This document shows positions 12,001-23,879 of a stretch of 64,000 nt of DNA, in pieces (the first letter of the stretch is position 1; each line of letters begins with the position of its first letter). A program made the position numbers and the translations under genes. Location: NCBI GenBank assembly GCA_002118135.1, contig BDIU01000293.1, forward strand, positions 1 to 64,000, in the 5' to 3' direction. Origin of the DNA: Trebouxia sp. TZW2008 (lineage: Eukaryota > Chlorophyta > Trebouxiophyceae > Trebouxiales > Trebouxiaceae). The notes beneath the pieces were generated by a model. That model ran no database searches. It was not told the origin of the DNA and saw only the letters and a list, made by a program, of their open reading frames with translations.

Positions 12001-15000
12001 GGTGAGCAAGTGTTGCTGGCTGCATTGAAGCAAGCACTGCATTAAGCATAGTAAACAATTTGCGCTCGCATAAAAGCAGCATTGCAATCAAGATGATCTT
12101 TTCAAGCATGCAGAGTATGGTATCTTGTACAGCAAGACTGACGTTTACCTGTCAGTTGCGGCCTGGAAAGCAGCTGTGTCGACACTCTGTGATGGGAGGG
12201 TGCTGTCTGCAAACATGCTTTGTCTTCTAGACATGTCACCTGCCACAATGAGAGAGGGTTGACACAGCAAGAGATTGGTGTGGCAGCATCTTGCAAAAAC
12301 ATGTGCCACAGCTGACATGTTGGCTGATTTGCTTGCGGACTCGTTCAAACATATCACAATGACAGACCGCAGGCCACAGCTTAAGGGGAGCTGCAAGCTC
12401 AAAGATGTTCCTGGCCTGGTGCAATCAAGACTGCGTAGCTCAAGCTGACCTGTGTTGCTGAGATTGGTGCCTGTATTCTGTCCGCTGAGCATGCTAGCTG
12501 GCATCACATTCCTAGTCTGCTCATCTTCCAGCTCAATTTCTCGCAGGTATTGCACCTGCATTGACGTAGAAGCTGAGGCGCCGTGGCCATACTGCTAGAA
12601 TGCTGCAAGGCAGGCTGCTGTTGCAATGTGTGTTTGGGTCTTTGCCCAATTTTGCAGTCGAGGCGGTCATAGACAGATTTGGTAGCAACATGTGTAGAAC
12701 ACCTTGTCTGCCTTGCATGTCCGTTTTACTTAGTTCAAACAGCGCCTGACAGACTTGCATGGACCCTCAGATGATTGCATCTGTGCACACCTGGTCGCTG
12801 GGTTGCAAAGCCTGCCAAGCAATTGAGTTCAATGGATGAATTCATGAAGTGACCAGCATCCTTGTCAAATTTAGTTTGCAGGCTTCCATCAAACTATGCA
12901 GCATTGGCGGAGTTGACTGGCCATTGTGGATTCCGACCTCAGCAGATGCAGCAGCTTGCAAAGCAGGACAGCTGGGCACTGCTCTGACTCGTCATTGACA
13001 TTGAAGCTGAGACAGAAGAGATGATACGTCCATCATTGCGTCAATTTGTTGCTCGCATGCCAAGCAATGCTGATGTGACATCTCAGAGTTTTGCAGCACT
13101 GAGCCAAACATTACCTGTTGCAGGCGCTTGGCCTCTGCAGCTGAGAGCTTTCTGATTGGCATGTTCTGTACAGGTCCCAAGCCAGCAGCAGCAAAGGTAG
13201 CCAACATGTCCTGCCAGGACTCATGTTCGCCCAAGCCTGCTGACAGGCACCGCTGAGCCACAGGGGTCAGCTCAGCCTGAGGAACTATCATTATGTCCCA
13301 GCAGGCTGCCTTTAACTGAGCTGCCTTGATCTGACTGATGCTTTGCTCCTGCAACAGCCTATGGCGCACTGCTTGTACGCTGTTTCTCCCTTCTGCCAAG
13401 AGCCGATCCCTGCAGCATGGCAGACCAATCAGGGCCAGCATTGGAAAGGCTTCAGAATGGCATATTCAGGTCCTGCACCAATCTTGTGCTATGTTCTGCA
13501 CAGCCGTTCAAGGATTAAACTGAAAGGAGCGCTTGCAGCACAGGGTTCAGCGTGTAAAGACTACAGCAGATGCAAGTCATCTACCGTAATACAAAATGTA
13601 GCACAGTGCCGTCTCTTGTAACGATTGCTTTGAGTACCAAGAAATTTGTCCCTATCTCCAACTGTCCTTACCCAAAGGTACCATTGCAGTCAGAATGCAA
13701 TGACAGGACAGTTCTTGTCCTTGCATAAGAATGTCCTGATATTGAGTGTCCTTACAACAAGAAGGAACTGTAGCAGATCAAGCTCGTGATAGACTGCTCA
13801 CCTGAAGGTGACGTTGAGAGTGAGCTCATCTGTAGGTAGCTGCAGATGAGGTTCCAGGCTGCCATTGAGCTGCAAGGCTGCCTCAAGCTTGGAGCTAAGC
13901 TCATGCAGCTGCTGCTGTAGAGCTGTCGCCTCTTCTGCAAAAGTGCTCGAAGATGGCGCCGCATGGGGCCCAACAGCTGGTCCTTGTCTGAAGTGTACGT
14001 ATCAGTTCGTTGCAACTGGTTTTCATGGGTCTTGTGCATAAAACATGTGTTGAAGTATCTGCAGACGCTCATATTGTTGCACTAGCATTGCATACTGATT
14101 TGGAGACAGCATAAAGCAGCAGGCAGTTACAGGGTGTGAAGTCTTGAACTTCTCAAAAAGGTTGGTCAAGACAAACCACAAGCCATGGTTTTAAAAAGTG
14201 TAGACCACAGTTTCAACATTGTCAATTCACAGGTGGTTTAGACCAATGCACTGCAACCATGGCTGACATGCAGTCTCTATGCCTTAATGAAATTGACTGC
14301 ATTGTGCCTGTCACCCAGTCAGGAGTTCTGAATCTCACCTGACACCAGCAGCACTATCTGCATGGGGAAGCAGCTGTGCTTTGGGCAACAGGTGCTGACT
14401 AGGAGATAGTAGCCGCATTTCAGCTTGATGTTGCTTGCTAGTAGCTGTGAAGCTGATGACTCCACCACTGCTGCCACTGGCCAGCAGCCCGTGAGAATTG
14501 CAAGCCAAAGCAGAGATGCCGCCTGCACAGATCTTGTACTTGGCTGAAAGACAGAGTCAAGCAAGGACCAGAGATCACAGCCAGCGAGGCAAGGTTGTCC
14601 AATCAAGCATCAGCAATTATTGGACAGGGGTGTGTGTGTCCTTTGAGGCAGATGCTTGCTGCTGTGCGCACAGGCTGGCACAGGGGAAGTGGTGCAGATT
14701 GCTCTTGTGATAAAAGTGTGCAAAGACAGGCATGTGTAAAGAAACAAGCTTGCATTGACAGCATGACAAGTTTTTTATGGATTCAGACAAAACGCAGGTA
14801 TGCATGAAGTTTGTGCCTGTTTGACTTGGGTGCAGGATGATCTTGTCATCCTGATGGAGCGACTCCGGGTGCAACACATAGCAGCAGCCATCAGAGCTGC
14901 CTGCCAAAAGCCTGCCTAAGCAGTCGTGCATCAAAACGTTGCACACCTTCTGCATGCAGAGACCACTCTCTGGACTCAGAAGTGGCAACACCTGCAGGCA

Positions 15001-17932
15001 AAAAACAGGTTTGCCCAAGATTGACTTGAGCAGCAAGGTCTATCTATGTAGTTGCCTATGCAGTGGCAAGTCTGTGCCAAACATACAGTTGTAGAACCTC
15101 AGTACAGGACCATCTTAGCCTAGGAGCATTTAGACAAGGGCCACGATGAGCTCACATGACATCCACAGTGACGGCAATGACTGTCACAAGTGACTTTGCA
15201 TGCAAGTTCTATGCTGCATGTGTGGCTGCAGAGCCCTATTGTAGCTTGCAAGCAGCAGATGAGCCCTACCTTTGGCTTTGCATCTGGAATGAACAGCTTA
15301 TATCTGTGTATGCTCTTGTCTCGCAAGGCCATGTATATTGCACTGCCGGTGGACCCTGACTTGACTGAAGGGACTGTAACAATGCTAACTGGTGCAGACT
15401 GTAACCTCCAGAACGTCTGCTGATCCCAGGCTTGGCCTGACACATCACCAGATGTCAACACCTGCAATTCAAAGCTGTCCTGAATGAGGATGCAGAGCTT
15501 ATCGGCGGCAGCATCTTAGCGGCAGCAAGCAGCGCCCTGTGACACAAATTTGCTGGATGTATACCTTGACTAGACACATGGCATGACTGTGAAAACACTC
15601 TCCCATGCTTCAGGAGGCCAAGACATGAATGCTGGTGTTGATTTGAGCAAACAATCAGTGATGCCATCATTGCACATCCCCTGTCCTTGGGCAGAAGAGA
15701 TGCTGCTGGTGATGCTAGATCAAGGCTGCAAACTCACCATGAGCTGGCAGTTGACACATCCCACCAGCAGCCTGGGAAGAAGCCCATCACCCAATACAGG
15801 GAGCCAAGCAGCGCACGACGCCCCTGTCACATTTTGTGTTGCCAACAGGGTAATCTCACTGCCTGAGTTGGGACTGCACCGCCAAATTCTGACTTGGCCA
15901 TCTGCTCTGGATAAGCTAGCTAACAGGTTTCTATCTGATGAAAGCTGTAATGATGTGATGGCTGCAGCATGGTGGTGGGACAGATGAAAGGTGTGAAGGG
16001 CTGCATGGCTGCTGGTGCTGGTGCCACCTTCTCCTGTGCCGGTTGCTGGACTGTTTCTGACTGTATGTTGCTCTGCCAAAGAGGTCTCTGATGTCACTAT
16101 CACATTCAGCAGTTGCCCAGAAGCTAGGCCAATGACGGTTGCAGGGCTGTCTAGATGTGCCGCTATACATGTGACTTGACAACCAACATCCTTCATGGCA
16201 CACAGCTGAACATCAAGCACACCAGATGCATGCCTGCAGTGACACAACCTTGTTCTGAAGGTCCTCCTGACAGGCGCATTTTACGAAATTATCCCCACGG
16301 TTTGGCTTGTACTGGTCAACTCAGTGGCACAGGATCATTACCTGTTCACCGTCCAGATGCCGGCGCTGCCATCTATGCTGATTGACAGCATAGATGCAGG
16401 ACTTGAAAATGTCAGCCCAATCACCTCGTCTGCATGCTGCTTGCTGATCATCGTCAAGGCAGGGCTGTCCTGCTGGTCAAACAAGGTTGAGCATTTTGAC
16501 TCTGCTGAACTATGTGAGTATGAATGACTCATCTTGACAGCATGCAGCAGCAGCAACTAGAAGCTCAAGCTGCCGTACCTCAGGGACGACTGGTATGCTC
16601 AACACATCTCCCTTCCTTGTGCTGATGACTGCCTGTTGTAAGCTATAGTCAGTCCAAGCATGTCTTATCTTGGCGGGCAGAGCCAGTTTGGCATTGCAAC
16701 TCAAGGTGTTGCAATCAAGCCAAAGAGCTGCAGCTGATGTAGTAGGGCTTGCGGATGCGCACACCACCAGCAAATGCTGGAAGGCAAGGTGCATCAGGAG
16801 TACACTGCCTGACAGCTGCTCAGCAAGCAGCCTGTCTGCAGCAAGGGCTGGGCTGCGACCCCAGCAGCTGTCTGGTCTACCCATTGTGGGAACTGCACCT
16901 GCACTGCACAGCAGCATCAATTGCTGCATCTTGTCCATCAGTGATTCCTCTAAAGCCTCTGCAGGGAGCTTGGATGACCCTGGAGAGTTGCACGTTGAAT
17001 CGAGGCAGTGTCTTATGTGGAGTATTTGGGCTGATGCAAATTATGGCTAGCTCACCTTCACATTTCAGTATATGACCAGCAGATGTCCCGAGCAGCAGCA
17101 GGCCGTTTGGTGTCCAGCAATGGCTGGTCAATGTTTCCTCCACTTCACATGAGAGTGCTGCCAGCGATGCTGTTCGCAAGACAGTTTGCCCCATGACCTT
17201 ATCAAAGCAGAGTAACTCTGCATGTCTGCTACCAACTGAACAGGCAATTGAGTTGTTGCCAGGATAGAATGACACGCCCATCCCTGCACCGTAATCCTGA
17301 ATCAGCAACAGCTGGTATGCAACAACAGGATGTATCAGGCAGAATTTCACCTGCGCAGTTTGCGTCGACTGGAGCAGTGAGTAGATGCTGCAAAGGTGAC
17401 AGCTTCCACAGCTCAATGTAAGGTTGCGCTGGTCCACAGAATGCCAGCAGATGCTTGCCATCTGAAGAAAATGCTGCAGTGCTATATGTGCAATTTGCTG
17501 CAGGACGCTGCTGCTGTAGAGTACTTGTTTGCACACTGGGTTGCAGACTGGGTTGCAGAGTCACTAGCTGAAGTCGCTGCGGGCTTCCAGACAGAGCAAA
17601 CGCAAAGACGCCAACTTGTGCACTGGCAGCAAAGGCTGTACAATGCTGTCCCGACGAAACGATGCTGCCTAAATGTTGATCAGTGAAGCCAGTCACCTGC
17701 TGAACAATAGTGATCAACAGATAAATAAGCAGCAACAGCGCGTGAATTTAGCTGAGAACCAGCGCAGAGTCCTGCTTTCCTCTGTGCTCACCTGCAGCCC
17801 GCTGCGCAAGTTCGTGACACTTGGTCCTACGCCACAGTCCTGAATCAACTTGTCAACACTGAGAAGATGGGCCCTTGCGCGCGTGAGTCCACAAAACAAC
17901 GACTGCATGTCAGGGACTTTTACTTGAGCCAT
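6066..17932 (-). CDS. CFAP43/CFAP44-like ciliary WD-repeat coiled-coil protein (spliced, about 25 exons)
   Basis: Probable axonemal protein. It starts MAQVKVPDMQ at 17932. The N-terminal half has WD/beta-propeller segments (HCWTPNGLLLLGTSAGHIL; SLSRADGQVRIWR; LLAGSSDGCC); the C-terminal half is coiled coil (TFRDRLLAEGR; AACWDIMIVP; QPWMDLPDSELTPQQ), as in CFAP43/44, which tether inner-arm dynein to doublets. Phase-checked exons from the 3' end: 6066-6256, 6358-6591, 6725-6933, 7346-7482, 7842-7904, 8021-8241, 8655-8830, 9231-9491, 9759-9983, 10343-10650, about 11008-11357, 11692-11935, 12149-12239, 12450-12555, 13115-13409, 13802-13987, about 14339-14547. The WD exons lie at about 14830-15000, 15283-15465, 15737-16237, 16344-16545, 16578-16960, 17057-17313, 17380-17691 and 17790-17932. 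I estimate 1,800-1,900 aa. The intron at 7841 is GC-AG. The junction near 11357/11692 is unsettled, and I cannot separate CFAP43 from CFAP44. Confidence 0.72.
13664..13776 (+). repeat. Dispersed GTCCTTAC repeat, copy 1 (intron of ciliary gene)
   Basis: Begins AACTGTCCTTACCCAAAGGT and ends with GAGTGTCCTTAC followed by an AAGGAACTG-type tail. It is colinear with 34207-34353 (reverse strand) and matches the second half of 42226-42343. It lies between two ciliary-gene exons. The repeated TGTCCTTAY word is its hallmark. Confidence 0.6.
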
Positions 17933-18209
17933 TCAGCGCTTGCTGCATTCAGCGACGCCAGAACGCATGGCGCCGCTGCAGGCCAGCTTTCTGACTCACA
18001 GACAATCAGAGAGCTCTTCACTCGATCTTCTTCTCCAATGTCGAGTTCAATCTTTGCAAAACTTGATGTCTTCCCTCCAACGGGCGTCGCAGCAGTTCTA
18101 GGCCTGTTCAATCCAAACTTGGCAATCGGAGCTTGTATGCGGAGTCCAAGCGACATTTGCCTGTGCCTTCTTCGACAGAGCAGCGACTCGAAGCGATCTA
18201 CCAGTTCTG
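17933..18209. promoter_or_regulatory. Short divergent promoter region between the ciliary gene and FTSZ1
   Basis: Start codons of the two divergent genes are only 277 bases apart if FTSZ1 starts at 18210, or 406 if it starts at 18339. The stretch stays open on the minus strand up to 18285 with an in-frame ATG at 18156, but that frame is not needed for the ciliary protein and is probably 5' leader. No core promoter box is clear. Confidence 0.45.
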
Positions 18210-20470
18210 ATGGCTCTGCATATGACGCTGTGCTGGTCTTCTCCAGTTGCCGTTGGTCACCGTAGTCATGCAAACTATGCAGCACAGCGTGTTTGCTGCC
18301 CGAGGAGTCTCAGCACCAGTGGGGCGCGGCAAATAAAAATGTCACGGTCTGATCTGCCTCGGCAGCCGAGACGCCTGCGCTGTAAACCAGTGTCCCTATC
18401 ATACTCTGGAAACAACGGCTTTGGTCCCGTAGGTGCGTATTAGACATCAAAACATCTCGCCACAATAGCCACAATAGCGAGAGGTCTCGATCATATGCTG
18501 TTGTGCAGGAGGAGACGCCCAAATCAAAGTCATCGGGGTTGGTGGAGGAGGTGGCAACGCTATCAACAGGATGATTGCCAGTGGCCTGCAGGTGGGCACT
18601 TGATGCAAAATAATCTGCCAGTCTTTGGCCGTAGATCAATCCAATGCGAATGTTATTGCGTACAGGGAGTAGAGTTCTGGGCTGTTAACACAGACGCTCA
18701 GGCTTTGGAAAACTCGCTGGCAATGAACAAGGTTCAAATGGGATCTGAACTGACCCGGGGACTTGGTGAGCATCCACTTGCTGAAAACAATGTGCACAAT
18801 GCTCTGCACATTCCAAACACAAGGGTTCTGGATACGCTGAATGTTCTTTGCTCTGGTCGCTTTCTTGACTCAGGTGATCTTGACTCATGCCTGACTACAG
18901 GGACGGGTGGTAACCCTGAACTGGGTGAGCAAGCTGCTCAAGAGTCTCTTGATGCTCTGTCATCAAGTGTGGGGAATGCAGACATGGTAGGATTGTGATG
19001 CAAGTGCCTGTGGTGCAATGGCAGATTGGATGTGCTGCATGAGGTTGACCTGCAAGCTCTCTTTGTTTGCAGGTGTTCATTACTGCTGGCATGGGTGGTG
19101 GTACTGGAACAGGAGCAGCGCCAGTTGTAGCTCGCATGTCAAAGGATGCAGGCATCTTGACTGTTGGTGTAGTCACCTACCCCTTCACATTCGAAGGGAG
19201 AAGAAGAGGGCATCAGGCATGCATTCTGCATGTCAACTTGTTTGAAGGCATGCTTCAGCAGCAAAGGCATCATGTTTTGTCAGTTCAAACCTTGCCCTCT
19301 GCATGTGCTCATCACTGTCAACTGTTTCATCATCGTGATGCTGGCTTGCACTCAACAGCAACCCTGAGACATGACTGATGTTGATTGCCATTGTGACTGT
19401 GTCTGTTGTGCTGCAGGCTCATGATGGCATAGAGACACTGCGCAAAAACGTGGACACACTCATTGTCATTCCAAATGATCGGCTCCTTGATGTCGTTGGG
19501 GCAGACACTCCTTTGCAAGATGCTTTTTTGCTAGCTGATGATGTGCTTCGTCAGGTCAGTCCAATTCGCTGGTGATGTGGGGCTGCTCTGATCCAGCTTG
19601 TGTGCAGCATTTCTGGCATGTGTCCCAGCCTTTGGCAATCTTGCTGCCTGACCTCAGCTGTGGATTGAGTCAGCTGCAAACTGTCATGTCATTGCATACA
19701 TTCTGTCAATGCAATGAAACTGGTGAGTCATTGCATATGTTCTGTTGATGCAATGTCATGACATGGCTGCTATCTGTGCAGGGTGTGCAAGGCATTTCAG
19801 ATATCATCACCATTCCTGGGCTGGTGAACGTCGACTTTGCTGATGTCAAGTCTATCATGTGCAACAGCGGTACAGCTATGTTGGGCGTTGGCGTGTCCAC
19901 TGGCAAGAACAGGGCAGAAGAAGCTGCGATGGTAAGTGCTGCATAGCTTGTGCTCTCGCCATCATTGGATTACGGCCTGTATGCATCGCTAACATAGCTT
20001 GATGAGCTGTCAAACCTGAAGTGCTGCTGGCAGCAAGCAATGGTGCACCCAATCTACCTGTTGCGCATTGATGCTCAGTTGCATACAGACTAAACCAGCG
20101 ATATGATGCAATGCAGGCAGCAACATCTGCCCCATTGATAGAGCGTTCAATAGAGAGAGCAACAGGCATTGTATATAACATCACTGGTGGCCGAGATCTC
20201 ACCTTGCAAGAAGTCAACAGAGTATCAGAGGTGGTCACCAGTCTTGCAGACCAGTCAGCCAATGTAATCTTCGGTGCAGTCATTGATGATCAATACGAGG
20301 GAGAAGTCCATGTCACCATTATCGCCACTGGTTTCAGTCAGACATTTGAAGAGAATCTGCTGTCTGGCAAAGTTGTTGCAGAGGCACCCGCACCACCTCC
20401 TAGCCGTTCTGGGCAAAGCCTGCCATGGAATAGGCGCAGTGGCACCTTCAATCGCCAGTCTGTCTTGTAA
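18210..20470 (+). CDS. FTSZ1: Plastid division GTPase FtsZ1
   Basis: Tubulin-like GTPase that forms the chloroplast division ring. Phase-consistent exons: 18210-18432, 18509-18591, 18666-18765, 18901-18986, 19073-19216, 19417-19554, 19782-19931, 20117-20470 (425 aa). An N-terminal extension rich in Ser, Arg and Ala suits a plastid transit peptide. Visible motifs: [13 protein letters not shown], the GTP-binding loop GGGTGTG, and the catalytic T7 loop NVDFADVK. The run from [13 protein letters not shown] to [10 protein letters not shown] follows FtsZ1 rather than FtsZ2, and the FtsZ2-type C-terminal core peptide is absent. An alternative ATG at 18339 has a better -3 A and would shorten the transit peptide. 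The intron after 19216 starts with GC. Its position beside a plastid-type pyrophosphatase is probably chance. Confidence 0.93.
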
Positions 20471-21094
20471 GCAATTTACCAGGGTAGCTGTGTACAGGCT
20501 TAGTAGGTACTGTTGCAGATATACAGAAATAGCAGTTCTATCTGTTGTGTGTAGGGTTTCTGAACAGTGTGTTGTGCAACAGTGACAGTATGACAATGTA
20601 TGCTTGTTATCAGACATGCTGAAGATTGCATCTCACCACAACAATGTTGAACTAATTTGCCAGTCAGGTGCTGGAGCTGACAGCACATGATTCTACTTGA
20701 CTACCATCTGCTGTTTTATCCATTTGCATCTGATATTAATCGATGCATCCCACGCTTGCTGACAGATTGCTTGTAGTTGCAAAGCGAGCGTATGCCACAC
20801 AGCATTAAATTAATACTGTCTCGACTCAAGGCTCTTAGTCATGACATTGCTGCATGTGCCGCAAGATAATGCGTTGCTAATTGTAAGTTCAAGCTTTTTC
20901 TGTGACGCTGAGTTAATCTGCAGTTTGATGGCAGCAGGAAAATGTGTCATGCATAAAACGGGACTGACGATGAAGGAATGCAGTTGTCAATCAATCACTA
21001 AAACTAAGCGCACATTCCGTCTGCTCTGCTACATCCGACTCTCACCTTGACCGCAGCATTTGCAGCAGTGAGGCGCACCGTTACCGTCAGCAAG
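20471..21094. other. Spacer between FTSZ1 and pyrophosphatase
   Basis: Presumed 3' region of FTSZ1 and promoter of the pyrophosphatase gene. No further gene is seen. Confidence 0.5.
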
Positions 21095-22816
21095 ATGCAC
21101 AGGCTAGCAACTCAGGCAGCTGGTACCCGAATGACCGCAAGTCTTGGGTTGAGACAGGTGATTGCTCTGCTGCAATTCCAATGCTACAAATCTGCCTGGG
21201 TATCTCCTGCGCACGGCTGGCAATACGTGTCGGTCTGCAGTTGAAGTAAAACAGCTTTTCAACATTGTATTGTGCTACATTTAGTTCTAACTTGCTGCAG
21301 GTGAACAGGGCATGCCTCCATCAACCGAGACTGCAGCTGGCGGCAGCACAACGCCCTCAACGCCGTGCGCTACGCATACAGACAGCTATCAGAGCGCAGT
21401 ACAACAAGCAAGAAAAGGTGGTGACCCCGCTCCGTCAAGTCACCAAAAGTTTTTGTGAGGAGTTTATTGTGCCTGTATGCAGGGCGACAGTAGCACTACA
21501 GACTACCGCATCTTTTTGCAAGACAAAGGTATGCAAAGCTCGACGAATACATGATTGTGTTTCCTTGCCAGTTTATCAACATTGGCAACTTGATGAAAGC
21601 ATGATTCAGGAGGCAAGAATCTGTCTGCATGGCATGACATTCCCCTATGGGCAGAGGAGGGTCTTCTGAACTTCATCTGTGAGATTCCAAAGGAGAGCTC
21701 TGCCAAGATGGAGGTTGCAACAGTGAGTATTCTCAAATGCAGTTTGTCAACCTCTTGCTGCATGATGTGCAAGCATTGAACAAGTGCAGCTTGAATGTTG
21801 CATGCACCGCACATGCGTAAGCATGCTGTGTTTGCAGGATGAGGAGGGCACTCCTATCAAGCAAGACATCAAGAAGGGTAAGCTGAGATTTTACCCATAC
21901 AACATCAACTGGAACTATGGCTTGTTGCCACAGACGTGGGAGGACCCAAGCCATCACAACACTGAGGTTGATGCAGCGGTGAGCTCTTCTGGACAAATCC
22001 TGCTTGGCCAGCAGCACATATCCCTCTATCTTTGCTTGCTCTTCAAAGTCCACATGGCCACAAGATACTGCTGAATTTTGCACGAATGTTGCCTTGCTCT
22101 GGCATGCACACCTCAATCAGGCTAATCTTGCTTTGCAATTGAGCATATTTTGTGCTGCACAGGGTGACAATGATCCTGTAGACGTTGTTGAAATTGGTAG
22201 TCAGACTGGGGTCATGGGCGCCGTATACAAGGCAAGCATAACTTATTTTGTTGCTCAGCTCATGAGAATGTGAGAATCTGAGAATGTGTCAGTGGCGCTT
22301 TCCTGAAGTACAGTCTAGGACACCCTTGCGTGCTTGCAGGTCAAGCCCTTGGGAGTTCTAGCTATGATTGATGATGGTGAGCTAGACTGGAAGATCATTG
22401 CCATTAATGCTGAAGACCCAAAGGCAGCATCATTGAATGACATTGAGGATGTGGAGAGGTGCGCTTCTTATGTTATGATATGTGCAAAGGCGTTGGGCAC
22501 CCTCAGTGCAAAGTGCATCTCAAGCAAGCTCAAAGTATGGCAAGCTATCCACCAAATGTCGCGTCTTTAGCAGAATCTGCTGAGCAAGTATACACATGTT
22601 GCCCACTGCAGGGAACTACCTGGAGAGGTTGACAAGATCAGGGTCTGGTTCCGTGACTACAAAACACCCGACGGCAAGCCCCAGAACAAGTTTGGCTTCA
22701 ATGACAAGGCCATGAACAAAGAGTTCACATTGGGCGTCATCAAGGAGACCAGTGGTTTCTATCAAAATCTGCTGAGCGGCAAGACTGAGAACAAAAAGGG
22801 TCTTGCTTTGAAATAG
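21095..22816 (+). CDS. Plastid-type soluble inorganic pyrophosphatase (family I)
   Basis: Hydrolyses PPi to two phosphates and pulls biosynthetic reactions forward; plastid location is inferred from the extension. Exons: 21095-21157, 21301-21454, 21502-21528, 21610-21722, 21838-21978, 22163-22231, 22340-22458, 22612-22816. The N terminus [16 protein letters not shown] plus the Arg/Gln-rich exon 2 looks like a transit peptide. The core shows [33 protein letters not shown] and the family I signature DNDPVDV with its metal-binding aspartates, then [12 protein letters not shown] and [12 protein letters not shown], as in eukaryotic enzymes. The end of exon 2 is least certain (an upstream donor would give PLHYRIF instead of SFYYRIF). 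The intron after 22231 starts with GC. Confidence 0.92.
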
Positions 22817-23879
22817 AAGTGCTGCCTCACACGTTGGCGACATGATTGACACCAACGACCATACTACTCAATGCGTGGCATGCCATTAATGGCTTTGTGT
22901 TATGTCTAGTCATGTATGCCATACAGTGCAAATGCTTATGACAGAGTTGAAACTGCTAGGTATATTTTGGCACAGTGCATGATCAAGAGCAGCTATGCTG
23001 ACAGTCACAAGCCAATGACTACTAATTTGTTGAAAGTGTGTCTTAGCTAGTTATTATGGCACGCCTCTGATCTTGGCAAAAGTATCAGGGAGATGTTATA
23101 GCCATTCTGCCGGCAGCTAGCCAATGAAATATCAACATGCATGCCCTATTTGTCAGCTAGCCAATGAAATATTAACATGCATGCCTATTTGGACCTATGT
23201 GTGCTTGGATGTCTTGAATGACTCATTTTGCAGCTGCAGTGTTCCTACTTTAATCTACGACACTTGCCCTGCTTATTTTTGATTGTTGGACGAGGTCATG
23301 ATGCAGGATTGCCCTTTGCGCTGCCATATCATCAGCGATGCTACGTGCAAAACATTTTAAGTTCACTGAGAATGTGAGCTCAGGCATGAGCCTGTGGTGC
23401 TTGCACAAAGCAGTTCCGAATTGGATCCTGCAGCTGATCTATGTGCTTGCCACGCGTGTGTGCCACAGCCCCCTGCACACAATGTACATGTACACCCCAC
23501 TGCATTTGATTGACTGCATGAAACTGGAGCAACTACATCATGAAATACCAGCAGGACCAATGGCAGACCTATGAAGTTGCAAGCTGCCTTTCAACGTAAA
23601 GGAGTTGAATGTGGCTCAGAGCAGATGCTTGCAATGACCGGCAGCAGCAGCAAAACTTTTGCTGCAAAACAGAGGATAAATGCACTTGACAGCATTTACA
23701 GGCCGTTGACCGTCGTTGACTGCATGGCGCTGCATGTTGCTACAGAGCGGCAACTTCACACTTTGCTGGACAGCTTGCATCTGCTAAAGTCTGGATCACA
23801 GCTTGCGTGCGAGCCGCACCTTCCGGGCGTTATATCGTGCATGGAGCTGTGATCGGTGGCCGTACATCAGCAAAGTAGT
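22817..23879. other. Spacer between pyrophosphatase and diflavin reductase genes
   Basis: No gene recognised. It includes a tandem duplication (separate entry) and short reading frames without support. The final 300 bases are the likely promoter and 5' leader of the reductase. Confidence 0.45.
23114..23190. repeat. Tandem duplication of a 37-38 base unit
   Basis: Two adjacent copies begin CAGCTAGCCAATGAAATAT and each runs to CTATTT; they differ by one substitution and one base of length. A recent slippage or duplication event in a 3' flank. Confidence 0.8.

Noticed and set aside
17933..18285. Minus-strand frame with an ATG at 18156 upstream of the ciliary gene
   Set aside because: It could only reach the ciliary frame through a 21-base intron; the ATG at 17932 gives a direct, family-like N terminus, so the upstream frame is treated as leader.
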